A stretch of DNA of 64,000 bases, taken from the NCBI RefSeq assembly GCF_007744675.1, contig NZ_CP036269.1:3637546-3701545 (forward strand), read 5' to 3'. A program made the translations under genes and the position numbers. Source of the DNA: Gimesia alba (GTDB lineage: Bacteria; Planctomycetota; Planctomycetia; Planctomycetales; Planctomycetaceae). The notes beneath the pieces were generated by a model. That model worked only from the letters and a program-made list of their open reading frames with translations. It made no database searches and was not told the DNA's origin. Shown here piece after piece: positions 54,986 to 62,403 of the stretch. Numbering within the stretch: position 1 is the stretch's first letter; each line of letters begins with the position of its first letter.

Positions 54986-55650
54986 TGAAACGGCTTTCTT
55001 TTAAAATACCAACGTTACTCGGATGCCTGGCATTGATTGCCTGTGTAGAGATTCTTTCCGGCGTGCTGATACAGCACGTGAATGGTGCGGAAAAAAATTC
55101 TGCGCCAGCACAAGAGAAATCGATTGAAGCGGTGAAACCAAAGACAGTACCGGGTAAAGCTGCGCCAATCAGAGTGCCGGAAAAGAAAGATCATTTATCG
55201 ATGGTCCGTGATGAAGCCTGGCTAAAAGATCCGTTTAAAAATATCCAGACCGATGTAAAGTCGGTGATTACCGATTTTGACAAAGGCCAGACGAAACAGC
55301 CGGTCAAGACGACGCAGCCCCGAATCATTTCGCGGTTGGATCTGCTGGTGGAAATGCTGGAAAAGCAGTGTAAGAGTGGCGGTGGTGGAGCAGCGGGAGC
55401 AAATCCGACCCGGGCTGCAAACCAGTCTACATTAGGAAAAGGCCCCGGTGGTCAGGGAAAGTTGCGGGCACCGGATAAAAAAGGACGCAACTGGGCTGAT
55501 TTGACCCCCAAGCAGCGCGAGAAAATTCTCCAGTCTCGTACGGAAGGGTTTCCTCCCGGCTACGAAGATATTCTAGCTGACTATTTTCGTCGATTAGCCC
55601 GCAATCAAGGTGTGGAAAAGAAACAAGCAACTTCTGAGAAACAAAAATAA
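54985..55650 (+). CDS. Exported low-complexity hypothetical protein
   Basis: No family recognised. 221 residues from ATG 54985, which overlaps the previous stop as TAATG and has AGGAGG upstream. A signal peptide (about 1-34) precedes a Lys/Pro/Val/Ala-rich linker. A central helical part (about 65-130) follows, then a Gly-rich spacer with CKSGGGGAAGANP. The C-terminal motif GRNWADLTPKQREKILQSRTEGFPPGYEDILADYFRRLA is a recurrent ending of planctomycete proteins beside VWA/MoxR genes, as far as I recall. It is tightly coupled to its neighbours and presumably part of the same envelope complex. Confidence 0.75.
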   Translation: MKRLSFKIPTLLGCLALIACVEILSGVLIQHVNGAEKNSAPAQEKSIEAVKPKTVPGKAAPIRVPEKKDHLSMVRDEAWLKDPFKNIQTDVKSVITDFDKGQTKQPVKTTQPRIISRLDLLVEMLEKQCKSGGGGAAGANPTRAANQSTLGKGPGGQGKLRAPDKKGRNWADLTPKQREKILQSRTEGFPPGYEDILADYFRRLARNQGVEKKQATSEKQK

Positions 55651-55651
55651 G

Positions 55652-57481
55652 ATGAAGCATTTGAAGATGGCAGTCACAACCCGAACGTTTTTTCTCCCTG
55701 CGATGGTCTGCGGACTGAGCCTCCTGGTTTGCGCTGTGAATTTCGCAGATGAGGTCCTGCTGTACGATGGCAAAAAAATCACAGGGACAATTCGTGCGAT
55801 TGACTCGAACGTGATGACGATTCAAACCGGCAAGACTTCGAAGAAAGTCAGTTTGTTTGATGTGACTTCGTATCAGTTTATTCCCCCGAAATTATCACAG
55901 GATTTAAGTCAGCTCGTGATCGACGGGGAGAAGGCCAGTTATGCGACAGGGCCTCGAACCGGCAAGGTGAAGCTGCGCAAGGGATATCATCGGTTTATGC
56001 TTCCCTACTATCACACAACGGGGCTGGCGAAGCTGAAAATCAGCATGTCGGGGCCGGGTATGAAAAATGCGGAAGTTCCTAAATCGATGTTGTTTCGTGT
56101 TGGAGATGAAGTTCGTGCCATTCCCTCCCAAGAATACAAGGTCGATCAAGAAGGCTATCGTCTGCCTTTGGATCTTAAGAAAACACAACAGTATGTTTCC
56201 TACCGTTTGATGGAATGGAAACCGCCTGAAGAAGTCAAATCGGTTTACGATTTAAAATTTCTCCCTGTGAAAAGGTATGGAGCGAGTCCTCGGTTGGCAA
56301 TGGTGACACGCAGAAGTGCCATCTATTTTGGGATTGTTTATGAAGGTGTCATCAAGATTCCTCGAGATGGAGAGTATACGTTTTCGATCGAGACAGATAA
56401 GAACAGCAAGTACAGATTATATGTAGGCGCGTATCCGCGGGAGTTTTATAAACAGGCCAAGCCGAAAGTGAAATCCGGTTGGCGTGTTGTATTTTCAAAA
56501 CAGGGGGAACTTTCCGGAACGATTAAAGAGTGGAACCAGGAGCATGCTGTATTTCGAATTCTTGCGGCAGAGAAAGAGATCGAAGTCGCGTTAAAGCCGG
56601 AATCACTGCACGAACTTTGGAAAATTGAGGCTGATCCGAAAAAGACGAAACAACCGGATCGGAAGGGAGAGTCAAAAACAGTAGACTCTGCCTATGTTTC
56701 GACGAAAGATGGGAATATCCAGCGGGTATCAGGCGAAGTCATCGGGATGAATGAAACCAGCCTGCTGTTTCAATATCAGGGACAACAACGGGAAGTAAAC
56801 CTGGATCGCGTGGTGGGGCTGGTGTTGCAGAAGAAGCGTCTTAAGAAAGATTCCAAACTGGCGCTGCAGAGTCTGGTCAGTCTGATTGGGGGGGCACAAT
56901 TCCCCGGTGAGTTGAGTCTAGACCAGGGGGCCAAAGTGTTCATCAAGATCGCGGGGGGCACAGACTTGTCGTTGACCAAGGATTATCTGGCGTCTGTCAA
57001 AACAGTCAATGCGAGGTCTGTTTCTTTGACTGAACTCATTCCTGAGACGGTGACACAAGTTCCTTTTTTTAATCAGCTGTATCCGTATCGGGTCAATCAG
57101 TCTTTTACCGGTAAACCTCTTAAAGTGGGGACTCAGGTCTTTTCGAAGGGGCTGTGTGTGCATTCGAAAACAGAACTGGTTTATACGCTAGACAAGAATT
57201 TTGAAAAATTTTATACGGTTCCCGGACTGCAAGCAGAAACGGGACAGCTTGGCAACGTGGCTGTAAAAGTCGTCGCGGACGGGAAAACTCTTTATGAACA
57301 ACCGGAATTTACCAGTACGACCAAGCAGGCACCTTTAGATCTGGATGTCACAGGTTGCCAGACGCTGACTCTGATTGTAGATTTTGGAAAAGGTCAGGAT
57401 GTGGGCGACCGTTTCGTCTGGGGCAATCCCCGATTGATTCGAGCCGCACCCAAAGAACTGACGGCGAATAAAACAGAATGA
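55652..57481 (+). CDS. Exported PA14-like / NPCBM domain protein with Sm-like repeats
   Basis: About 609 residues from ATG 55652, one base after the preceding stop (ATG 55667 is a shorter option). After a signal peptide comes a strand-rich unit (VLLYDGKKITGTIRAIDSNVM) that recurs in variant form near residues 285-330 (GELSGTIKEWNQEHAVF) and 355-400 (RVSGEVIGMNETSLLFQYQG), like small Sm/SH3-type barrels. A PA14-like domain lies near 210-285 (GVIKIPRDGEYTFSIETDKN). The C-terminus (about 470-600) is an NPCBM carbohydrate-binding module (YPYRVNQSFTGKPL, SKGLCVHSKTELVYTL). It is likely a glycan-binding envelope protein. It overlaps the next gene by four bases (ATGA). Confidence 0.82.
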   Translation: MKHLKMAVTTRTFFLPAMVCGLSLLVCAVNFADEVLLYDGKKITGTIRAIDSNVMTIQTGKTSKKVSLFDVTSYQFIPPKLSQDLSQLVIDGEKASYATGPRTGKVKLRKGYHRFMLPYYHTTGLAKLKISMSGPGMKNAEVPKSMLFRVGDEVRAIPSQEYKVDQEGYRLPLDLKKTQQYVSYRLMEWKPPEEVKSVYDLKFLPVKRYGASPRLAMVTRRSAIYFGIVYEGVIKIPRDGEYTFSIETDKNSKYRLYVGAYPREFYKQAKPKVKSGWRVVFSKQGELSGTIKEWNQEHAVFRILAAEKEIEVALKPESLHELWKIEADPKKTKQPDRKGESKTVDSAYVSTKDGNIQRVSGEVIGMNETSLLFQYQGQQREVNLDRVVGLVLQKKRLKKDSKLALQSLVSLIGGAQFPGELSLDQGAKVFIKIAGGTDLSLTKDYLASVKTVNARSVSLTELIPETVTQVPFFNQLYPYRVNQSFTGKPLKVGTQVFSKGLCVHSKTELVYTLDKNFEKFYTVPGLQAETGQLGNVAVKVVADGKTLYEQPEFTSTTKQAPLDLDVTGCQTLTLIVDFGKGQDVGDRFVWGNPRLIRAAPKELTANKTE

Positions 57482-58950
57482 AGATAAGTAACATGAATTG
57501 GTTTGGTTCTTTTATGGCAAGACAACGTCGATCTCGATTTCAACAGAATACAATTTCACAAGGGCCGTTGCGCGGGCGTCTCAGTAGTCTCCTGGTGGTT
57601 GTCTGTTGTCTTGCTGGTCTGTTTTTTATGCACGATCTGCCCGCGGGAGAGCAAAAAGATCCAACGGCGCCTCAATTGATTGTGCGGGATGTCAGCGTAT
57701 TTCTGGTTTCTGCACATGGTAAAAAACTCAACGATGCGGCTCTGTTTCGTTCGACAACACCCGGTTATATGTTGTCGCGCAGGTTGAGTGCGGATGCCGG
57801 TGAGAGTGATCAGCCTGCCCCGCTGGGGTTGATCACCTTCGAAGGGCCGCCTGTAAAAGACATTGATGTGCTGGTGGAATTTCCTTCCGGCCGCTTTTTG
57901 TCACATTGGCCTACAGCACGCATTCAATCAAAGCGGATCTACTGGCGCTCGCAAAATTTACTAGAAGAGAGTCCCGTCAGCATGCGGATGCCGGATGCGC
58001 ACTGGCTCAGTCATTTGCAAACAGCAGACCGGTTATTTGTAAAAGGGATTGATAAGTGTGAGCGTTTTATATTGTACGATGTCGAGTTGAGCCATACACC
58101 TCGGATCACTTTGAGTCATGCGAAAGAGGGGTTTCAGATTCAGAATCAGGAAGCATTTCCACTCAAGCATGTGATGGTGGTGCAGCCGACTGATAAGAAA
58201 TCGGACTGGAAGCTGGCTTCCGTCGATCTGGTTCCCGGAGTAAAAAAGGTAGAAAAGAAGCCGGAAACTAAACCAGCTGCGGCTACGAATGAGAAAAAAG
58301 TAGACCCCTTGTCGGATGAAAGTCTGACGAAAAAAGCCAAAGTAGAAAAGGCGAAGGAAAAAGCGAAACAGCTGGCAGCGCTGGGAAACAAGTTAAAAGA
58401 AATTGGTGCTTTACCTACAGTGAACGTGCCTGCCGAGAAAGCCGGTAACAAGCCAGCTGCAGCGGCTACGTCGACTCAAAAATCACCACCGGTCAGCGTG
58501 CCTTATCAAAGTGAGTCACCTCTTTCGAAAACGCAAGCACTTGCTGAATGGGAAAAAAACTTAGTTACTCTGGGGTTAGGAAAGCCCGAAGTGGCGCATG
58601 TCCTAAAGATTCTGGGACAGCAAGCATTCCGTGAAGATCAGGCGACGGTCGTGTATTGCATGGATGAAAGCTATCTGGACAAACTTCTGCCGTTGGAGAT
58701 TACGCCCTTTCCTGATGTCGTGCGCAGGACGGCGATCGTAATTCTATTGGATGCAGACCCTGCCCTGCTCAAACGCATCGATCAACTGATTGTTCAACTG
58801 GGCGATGCAAACTGGGAAAAGCGGAACGAAGCACAACAGAAGCTGGAAGGTTATGGCAAAGCGGCTCAGGTTCAGTTGCAGAAAGCGACCAAAAATAAAG
58901 ACCTGGAAATCGTGTTTCGGGCCGAGCAGATTCTGGAGAATATCAAGTAA
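57478..58950 (+). CDS. Exported hypothetical protein with C-terminal HEAT-like repeat
   Basis: 490 residues, with its start in the ATGA overlap with the previous gene. An uncleaved or long signal helix (about 38-55, LLVVVCCLAGLFFMHD) follows a basic N-terminus. The middle (about 60-240) is strand-rich and unrecognised. A Lys/Ala/Glu low-complexity linker spans about 250-330. The C-terminus ends with QLGDANWEKRNEAQQKLEGYG and DLEIVFRAEQILENIK, a HEAT-like planctomycete repeat also seen in WD40-associated proteins. It is the last gene of the run and converges on the site-2 protease with 28 bases between stops. Confidence 0.75.
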   Translation: MKISNMNWFGSFMARQRRSRFQQNTISQGPLRGRLSSLLVVVCCLAGLFFMHDLPAGEQKDPTAPQLIVRDVSVFLVSAHGKKLNDAALFRSTTPGYMLSRRLSADAGESDQPAPLGLITFEGPPVKDIDVLVEFPSGRFLSHWPTARIQSKRIYWRSQNLLEESPVSMRMPDAHWLSHLQTADRLFVKGIDKCERFILYDVELSHTPRITLSHAKEGFQIQNQEAFPLKHVMVVQPTDKKSDWKLASVDLVPGVKKVEKKPETKPAAATNEKKVDPLSDESLTKKAKVEKAKEKAKQLAALGNKLKEIGALPTVNVPAEKAGNKPAAAATSTQKSPPVSVPYQSESPLSKTQALAEWEKNLVTLGLGKPEVAHVLKILGQQAFREDQATVVYCMDESYLDKLLPLEITPFPDVVRRTAIVILLDADPALLKRIDQLIVQLGDANWEKRNEAQQKLEGYGKAAQVQLQKATKNKDLEIVFRAEQILENIK

Positions 58951-58978
58951 TTCTGCATTGTCTTCACCACTGCTGGCA

Positions 58979-59980
58979 TTAATGGAAAATGATCGGTGTG
59001 ACCGTGAAACCGATGACGAAAAATGCCAGTGTCAGGCAGCCGATGATAATTCGCTTGGGGCCGACCGGAACAGAATCGTCAGCAGTCGGCGGGTGTGTAA
59101 TGCCGAAGAAGACCAGCAGTAGAATGAGCAGCGAATATCCGAATTCGTCGATGTAGATCATATAGATTACGCCGAAGGTCAGGAACAATCGCGCGATGAG
59201 GTTGGCCGGTTTGCCGATCATGGTATAAAGAATGTGCCCTCCATCGAGCTGGCCAATCGGGAGCAGGTTAAGAGCGGTAATGAAGATTCCGACCCAGCCG
59301 GCGAACAGCATGGGGTTCAACTGTACTTCCTGATTTTCTGCCAGTGGGCCATGGACCAGCGAGATCATCCATTGCAGGATTAAAGGTTCGCCATAGCTGT
59401 ATGAGCCTGCTTGTTTGATAACTGTAACGACTTTTGCATTCAGTACACCCCAATAAGCGAAGGGAATTGCGAAGACGAGTCCCGCCAGTGGCCCGGAGAC
59501 GGCAATGTCGAACATCTGCTTGCGGTTTGCGACGCCTCCCCGTTGCAGAATCACAGCCCCCATCGTGCCAAACGGACTGATGGGCATGGGGATGAACAAC
59601 GGTCGCGTGGCAGGGATATGATAACGCTTTGACTGCAGGTAGTGCCCCATCTCATGCGAGAGCAAAATCAGCATCACGGGACCGGCGTAGGAAATTCCAT
59701 GTGTGAGGAAAGTGGACCAGCCGACGTGTTGAATGAAAGCGTATAAGTTCAGAAATCCATTAGGAGTCGGAACAAAGGGTTGGTGATAGCCGCCCACAAT
59801 CAATGTGCTCAAACAGGTGAGAACAAACAGAATCAGCGGAACTCTGCTGCGCGGGACGCGCACGGGAACTGGATGAGAGGGCCGTTGAGGAGAGTAATCG
59901 TTGACCTCGGTCTGGTAGTCGCTCGGTTGCACAATAATGATATTGTCAGAGGGCGGTTGAGGTAGCTGTTCGTCAGACAT
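58979..59980 (-). CDS. Site-2 protease family (M50) intramembrane metalloprotease
   Basis: 333 residues from ATG 59980; the frame continues upstream but the added sequence has poor composition. Zinc motif HEMGH (His109, Glu110, His113) lies in a TM helix, and NLLPIGQLDGGH supplies the third ligand, Asp246. Multiple TM helices are visible. Residues 1-45 form a Pro-rich cytoplasmic tail. PLFIPMPISPFGTMGAVI is typical of the sterol-regulatory S2P subgroup without PDZ domains. It probably cleaves membrane-bound regulators, but no anti-sigma factor is adjacent. pgsA lies 154 bases upstream on the same strand. Confidence 0.9.
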   Translation of the reverse strand: MSDEQLPQPPSDNIIIVQPSDYQTEVNDYSPQRPSHPVPVRVPRSRVPLILFVLTCLSTLIVGGYHQPFVPTPNGFLNLYAFIQHVGWSTFLTHGISYAGPVMLILLSHEMGHYLQSKRYHIPATRPLFIPMPISPFGTMGAVILQRGGVANRKQMFDIAVSGPLAGLVFAIPFAYWGVLNAKVVTVIKQAGSYSYGEPLILQWMISLVHGPLAENQEVQLNPMLFAGWVGIFITALNLLPIGQLDGGHILYTMIGKPANLIARLFLTFGVIYMIYIDEFGYSLLILLLVFFGITHPPTADDSVPVGPKRIIIGCLTLAFFVIGFTVTPIIFH

Positions 59981-60134
59981 AAATCCAGATCTAAAAATGA
60001 AAGTCGAATGATCGGGTATTCGTATTTTATACAGCGAGATTGCGAAAAATGAGTGGGAAATCGTTGATTTCGAGAATTTTCTAATTCGGAACTGTTCTTC
60101 AAAACTGGATTTCCGACTCAGTACATTCACCTGT

Positions 60135-60767
60135 TTATTTGAGCGGTGCCTGTCGAAGCATGCGGGCTGCTCTGAGTACATAATCGACGCCGCTGTATAA
60201 TGTAATGAGAGCAGCTGACCAGATGGAAATGTCTCGAAGTAGTATGAAACCGGATGTATCAAAGGGTGATTCCGGGCTTAGTGAGAGCAGGCTCAAAACG
60301 ACGGCGACACACTGGACGCCCATTTTGATTTTCCCGCTCCAACTGGCGGAGAAATCACGGCCGTGCTGTTCCAGAAAGCCACGTAGACTGGTGATAAACA
60401 TTTCTCGTCCGATGATGATCAGAACAAACCAGGCATTGATGCCGGTTGCCGGACCCCGTTCCAGCAGGAAAATAAACGCACCGCAGATAATGATTTTGTC
60501 GACGAACGGGTCCAGAATACGTCCCAGTGTTGTGACCTGATTATATTTTCGGGCAAAATAGCCGTCCAGGAAATCGGTTGCAGCGGCGAGAATGAACAGC
60601 GCGGCGGAGGTTTTCCACCAGCCTTCCAGATAGATTATCACAAACAGGATCAGGGACAGTACCAGGCGACTGACGGTGATCAGATTCGGCAGATTCCAGA
60701 TTTCCGGACCTAGTAACTCAGTCCCTGACCCGGCATTCTCGGATTGGTTTTCCGATGTTGAATTCAT
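60135..60767 (-). CDS. pgsA: CDP-diacylglycerol-glycerol-3-phosphate 3-phosphatidyltransferase
   Basis: Catalyses the committed step to phosphatidylglycerol. 210 residues with several TM helices. The CDP-alcohol phosphotransferase motif is intact: Asp65, Asp68-Gly69, Ala72-Arg73, Gly82, Asp86 and Asp90 (DGYFARKYNQVTTLGRILDP). It opens with WNLPNLITVSRLVLSLI, the normal PgsA N-terminus, after about 20 polar residues. The ATG at 60767 is followed upstream by a TGAAACGTTTCA palindrome (60774-60785). Other CDP-alcohol phosphotransferases share the motif, but length and N-terminus favour PgsA. Confidence 0.92.
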   Translation of the reverse strand: MNSTSENQSENAGSGTELLGPEIWNLPNLITVSRLVLSLILFVIIYLEGWWKTSAALFILAAATDFLDGYFARKYNQVTTLGRILDPFVDKIIICGAFIFLLERGPATGINAWFVLIIIGREMFITSLRGFLEQHGRDFSASWSGKIKMGVQCVAVVLSLLSLSPESPFDTSGFILLRDISIWSAALITLYSGVDYVLRAARMLRQAPLK

Positions 60768-60773
60768 ATTGTG

Positions 60774-60785
60774 TGAAACGTTTCA
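60774..60785. promoter_or_regulatory. TGAAACGTTTCA palindrome upstream of pgsA
   Basis: A perfect 12-base palindrome with a central CG, six bases from the pgsA start. Its form fits a LacI/GalR-type operator. Its core, GAAACGTTTC, also lies ahead of the CheX-REC gene at 23811-23820. Confidence 0.35.
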
Positions 60786-60904
60786 GATGAAAATAAAGAA
60801 GATAAAATAATTGCATCAAATTGTCATGCAAGGCGACCCGCGTGAAACGCTAGACGGCATTTTATCGACTTTGTCAAGAAGTTTACAGGTCAGCCCGTTT
60901 GCTT

Positions 60905-62278
60905 TTATGGGGATTCGCCAATCGCTTTGTCAACTGGGAGTTCATAAGCGACCAGTTTGGTATTGCTGCGTGCATATATACGGGTTTCCGCATATGCCGG
61001 ATGTGCCCAGGTCTCGCCGATCAGCTTGGTGCGGATTAGTTCTTTGTAACCCTGGGGGGTTAATTCGGCCAAAATCAGATAACCCTCCGAATTAAGGATC
61101 AAAGCCCGCGATGACTGATTGAGCCAGACGAGGGTTGCCTGCGGGTTTCTGCTGTTTCCGGGGGTCATTTTGTTGTCATCATCCCAGATCTTTTTCCCGG
61201 TGGCATATTCGAAGCAAGTCAGACCGAATTGTTTGTCCAGCAAGTAGGCGTAGCCATCGCGGTAAAGTGGTTGAGACATCAAGCCGCGGAGTGTGCGACG
61301 GTCTTGCCATTTCAGTTCGGCTTGTTCCGGTTGTTCGCCGAGCTGAATCGCTTTGGAACCTTCCCAGTAACCGGCGACAAAGATCAGCCCCTGTTTTTCA
61401 ATCGGACTGGCAATCGCCACGCCATAGGTGACTTTATAGGGGATCGACCAGAGATGTTTCCCGGTCTGAGGGACAACACTGTGGATATGATTGGGAGACC
61501 AGATGATGAGTTGATCGTGCCCCTGATGGTGAATTAACAGCGGCGTTGCATAACCGGCACTATCTTTAATTGAACGCCAGCGTTCTTCACCTGTTGTTCG
61601 ATCGAGGGCGATGATTGCGGTCCCCTGCTCTTTGCCGCCGGGCATCAGGATGACGAGTTCGCCTATGAGATATGGAGCGGCCGCATAACCCCATTGTGGG
61701 ACTTTGCCGCCGAAATCTTTGACAAGCTGTTTGTGCCAGACGACCTTGCCTGTCTTTGCGGAAAGGCAGAAGGCATCGCCCATTGTTCCCAGCGTAAAGA
61801 CGAAATCATCCCGGACTGTTGGAGCGGCCCGCGGTCCATTGCCGTAATCGAGCTTATTGTAATCAGCGGGATATTCATGGACCCAAAGTTGTTTCCCGGT
61901 GAGCGCATCGAGACAGAGCACGCGTTCCACCGGTTTGCGTTTGACCCGATGGCTGTGTATTCCCGCGGCTTTTTTCTGATCTTCGTTCGAGGCGGCCGGC
62001 CGATCCATCACATAGAGTCGACGTTTGGCAACGGTAATTCCGCCATAGCCGCCACCGATTTCCTGTTCCCAGATTTTTTTCAAACCCGCTGCGGGCCACT
62101 TTGTTTTGATCGGGGGACCATTCCAGGTTCCATCGCCGCGCGGGCCGCGCCATTGCGGCCATTCTTCGTATTGTGTGTTATGCTTCTTTGTGTCTTGATC
62201 TGGTTCTCCAGCCAGGAGAACTGCAGGTGTGAAGAACAACATCAGTGTCAGCAGGCGGAGAATATAAGGCATTGTCAT
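60905..62278 (-). CDS. Exported PQQ-like beta-propeller protein
   Basis: 457 residues with a signal peptide (about 1-23). EEWPQWRGPRGDGTWNGPPIKTKWP is the standard planctomycete opening for PQQ-like repeat proteins, followed by propeller blades (LDALTGKQLWVHEYPA, LSAKTGKVVWHKQ, LDRTTGEERWRS, PQTGKHLWSIPY, YATGKKIWDDD). Probably periplasmic and non-enzymatic or a binding protein. Two ATGs (62278 and 62272) are possible starts. Related to but not the same as the first gene of the 40.4-kb cluster, which has an added helical N-terminal region. Confidence 0.87.
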   Translation of the reverse strand: MTMPYILRLLTLMLFFTPAVLLAGEPDQDTKKHNTQYEEWPQWRGPRGDGTWNGPPIKTKWPAAGLKKIWEQEIGGGYGGITVAKRRLYVMDRPAASNEDQKKAAGIHSHRVKRKPVERVLCLDALTGKQLWVHEYPADYNKLDYGNGPRAAPTVRDDFVFTLGTMGDAFCLSAKTGKVVWHKQLVKDFGGKVPQWGYAAAPYLIGELVILMPGGKEQGTAIIALDRTTGEERWRSIKDSAGYATPLLIHHQGHDQLIIWSPNHIHSVVPQTGKHLWSIPYKVTYGVAIASPIEKQGLIFVAGYWEGSKAIQLGEQPEQAELKWQDRRTLRGLMSQPLYRDGYAYLLDKQFGLTCFEYATGKKIWDDDNKMTPGNSRNPQATLVWLNQSSRALILNSEGYLILAELTPQGYKELIRTKLIGETWAHPAYAETRIYARSNTKLVAYELPVDKAIGESP

Positions 62279-62403
62279 CTCATCTTGGCGGGTTGTCAGG
62301 CGGGTTTTGATCCTGGAGAATCAACTAATCAATGTCAGTCGATATTTTCGCCGATGGAGAGAGAAAGCTCAAGTATTAATTGCCGGGAATGGTCGTCACC
62401 CGT

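Noticed and set aside
59981-60262. N-terminal extension of the site-2 protease frame
   Set aside because: It would add 94 residues of low-quality sequence and run into pgsA. The Met at 59980 begins the conserved soluble tail.
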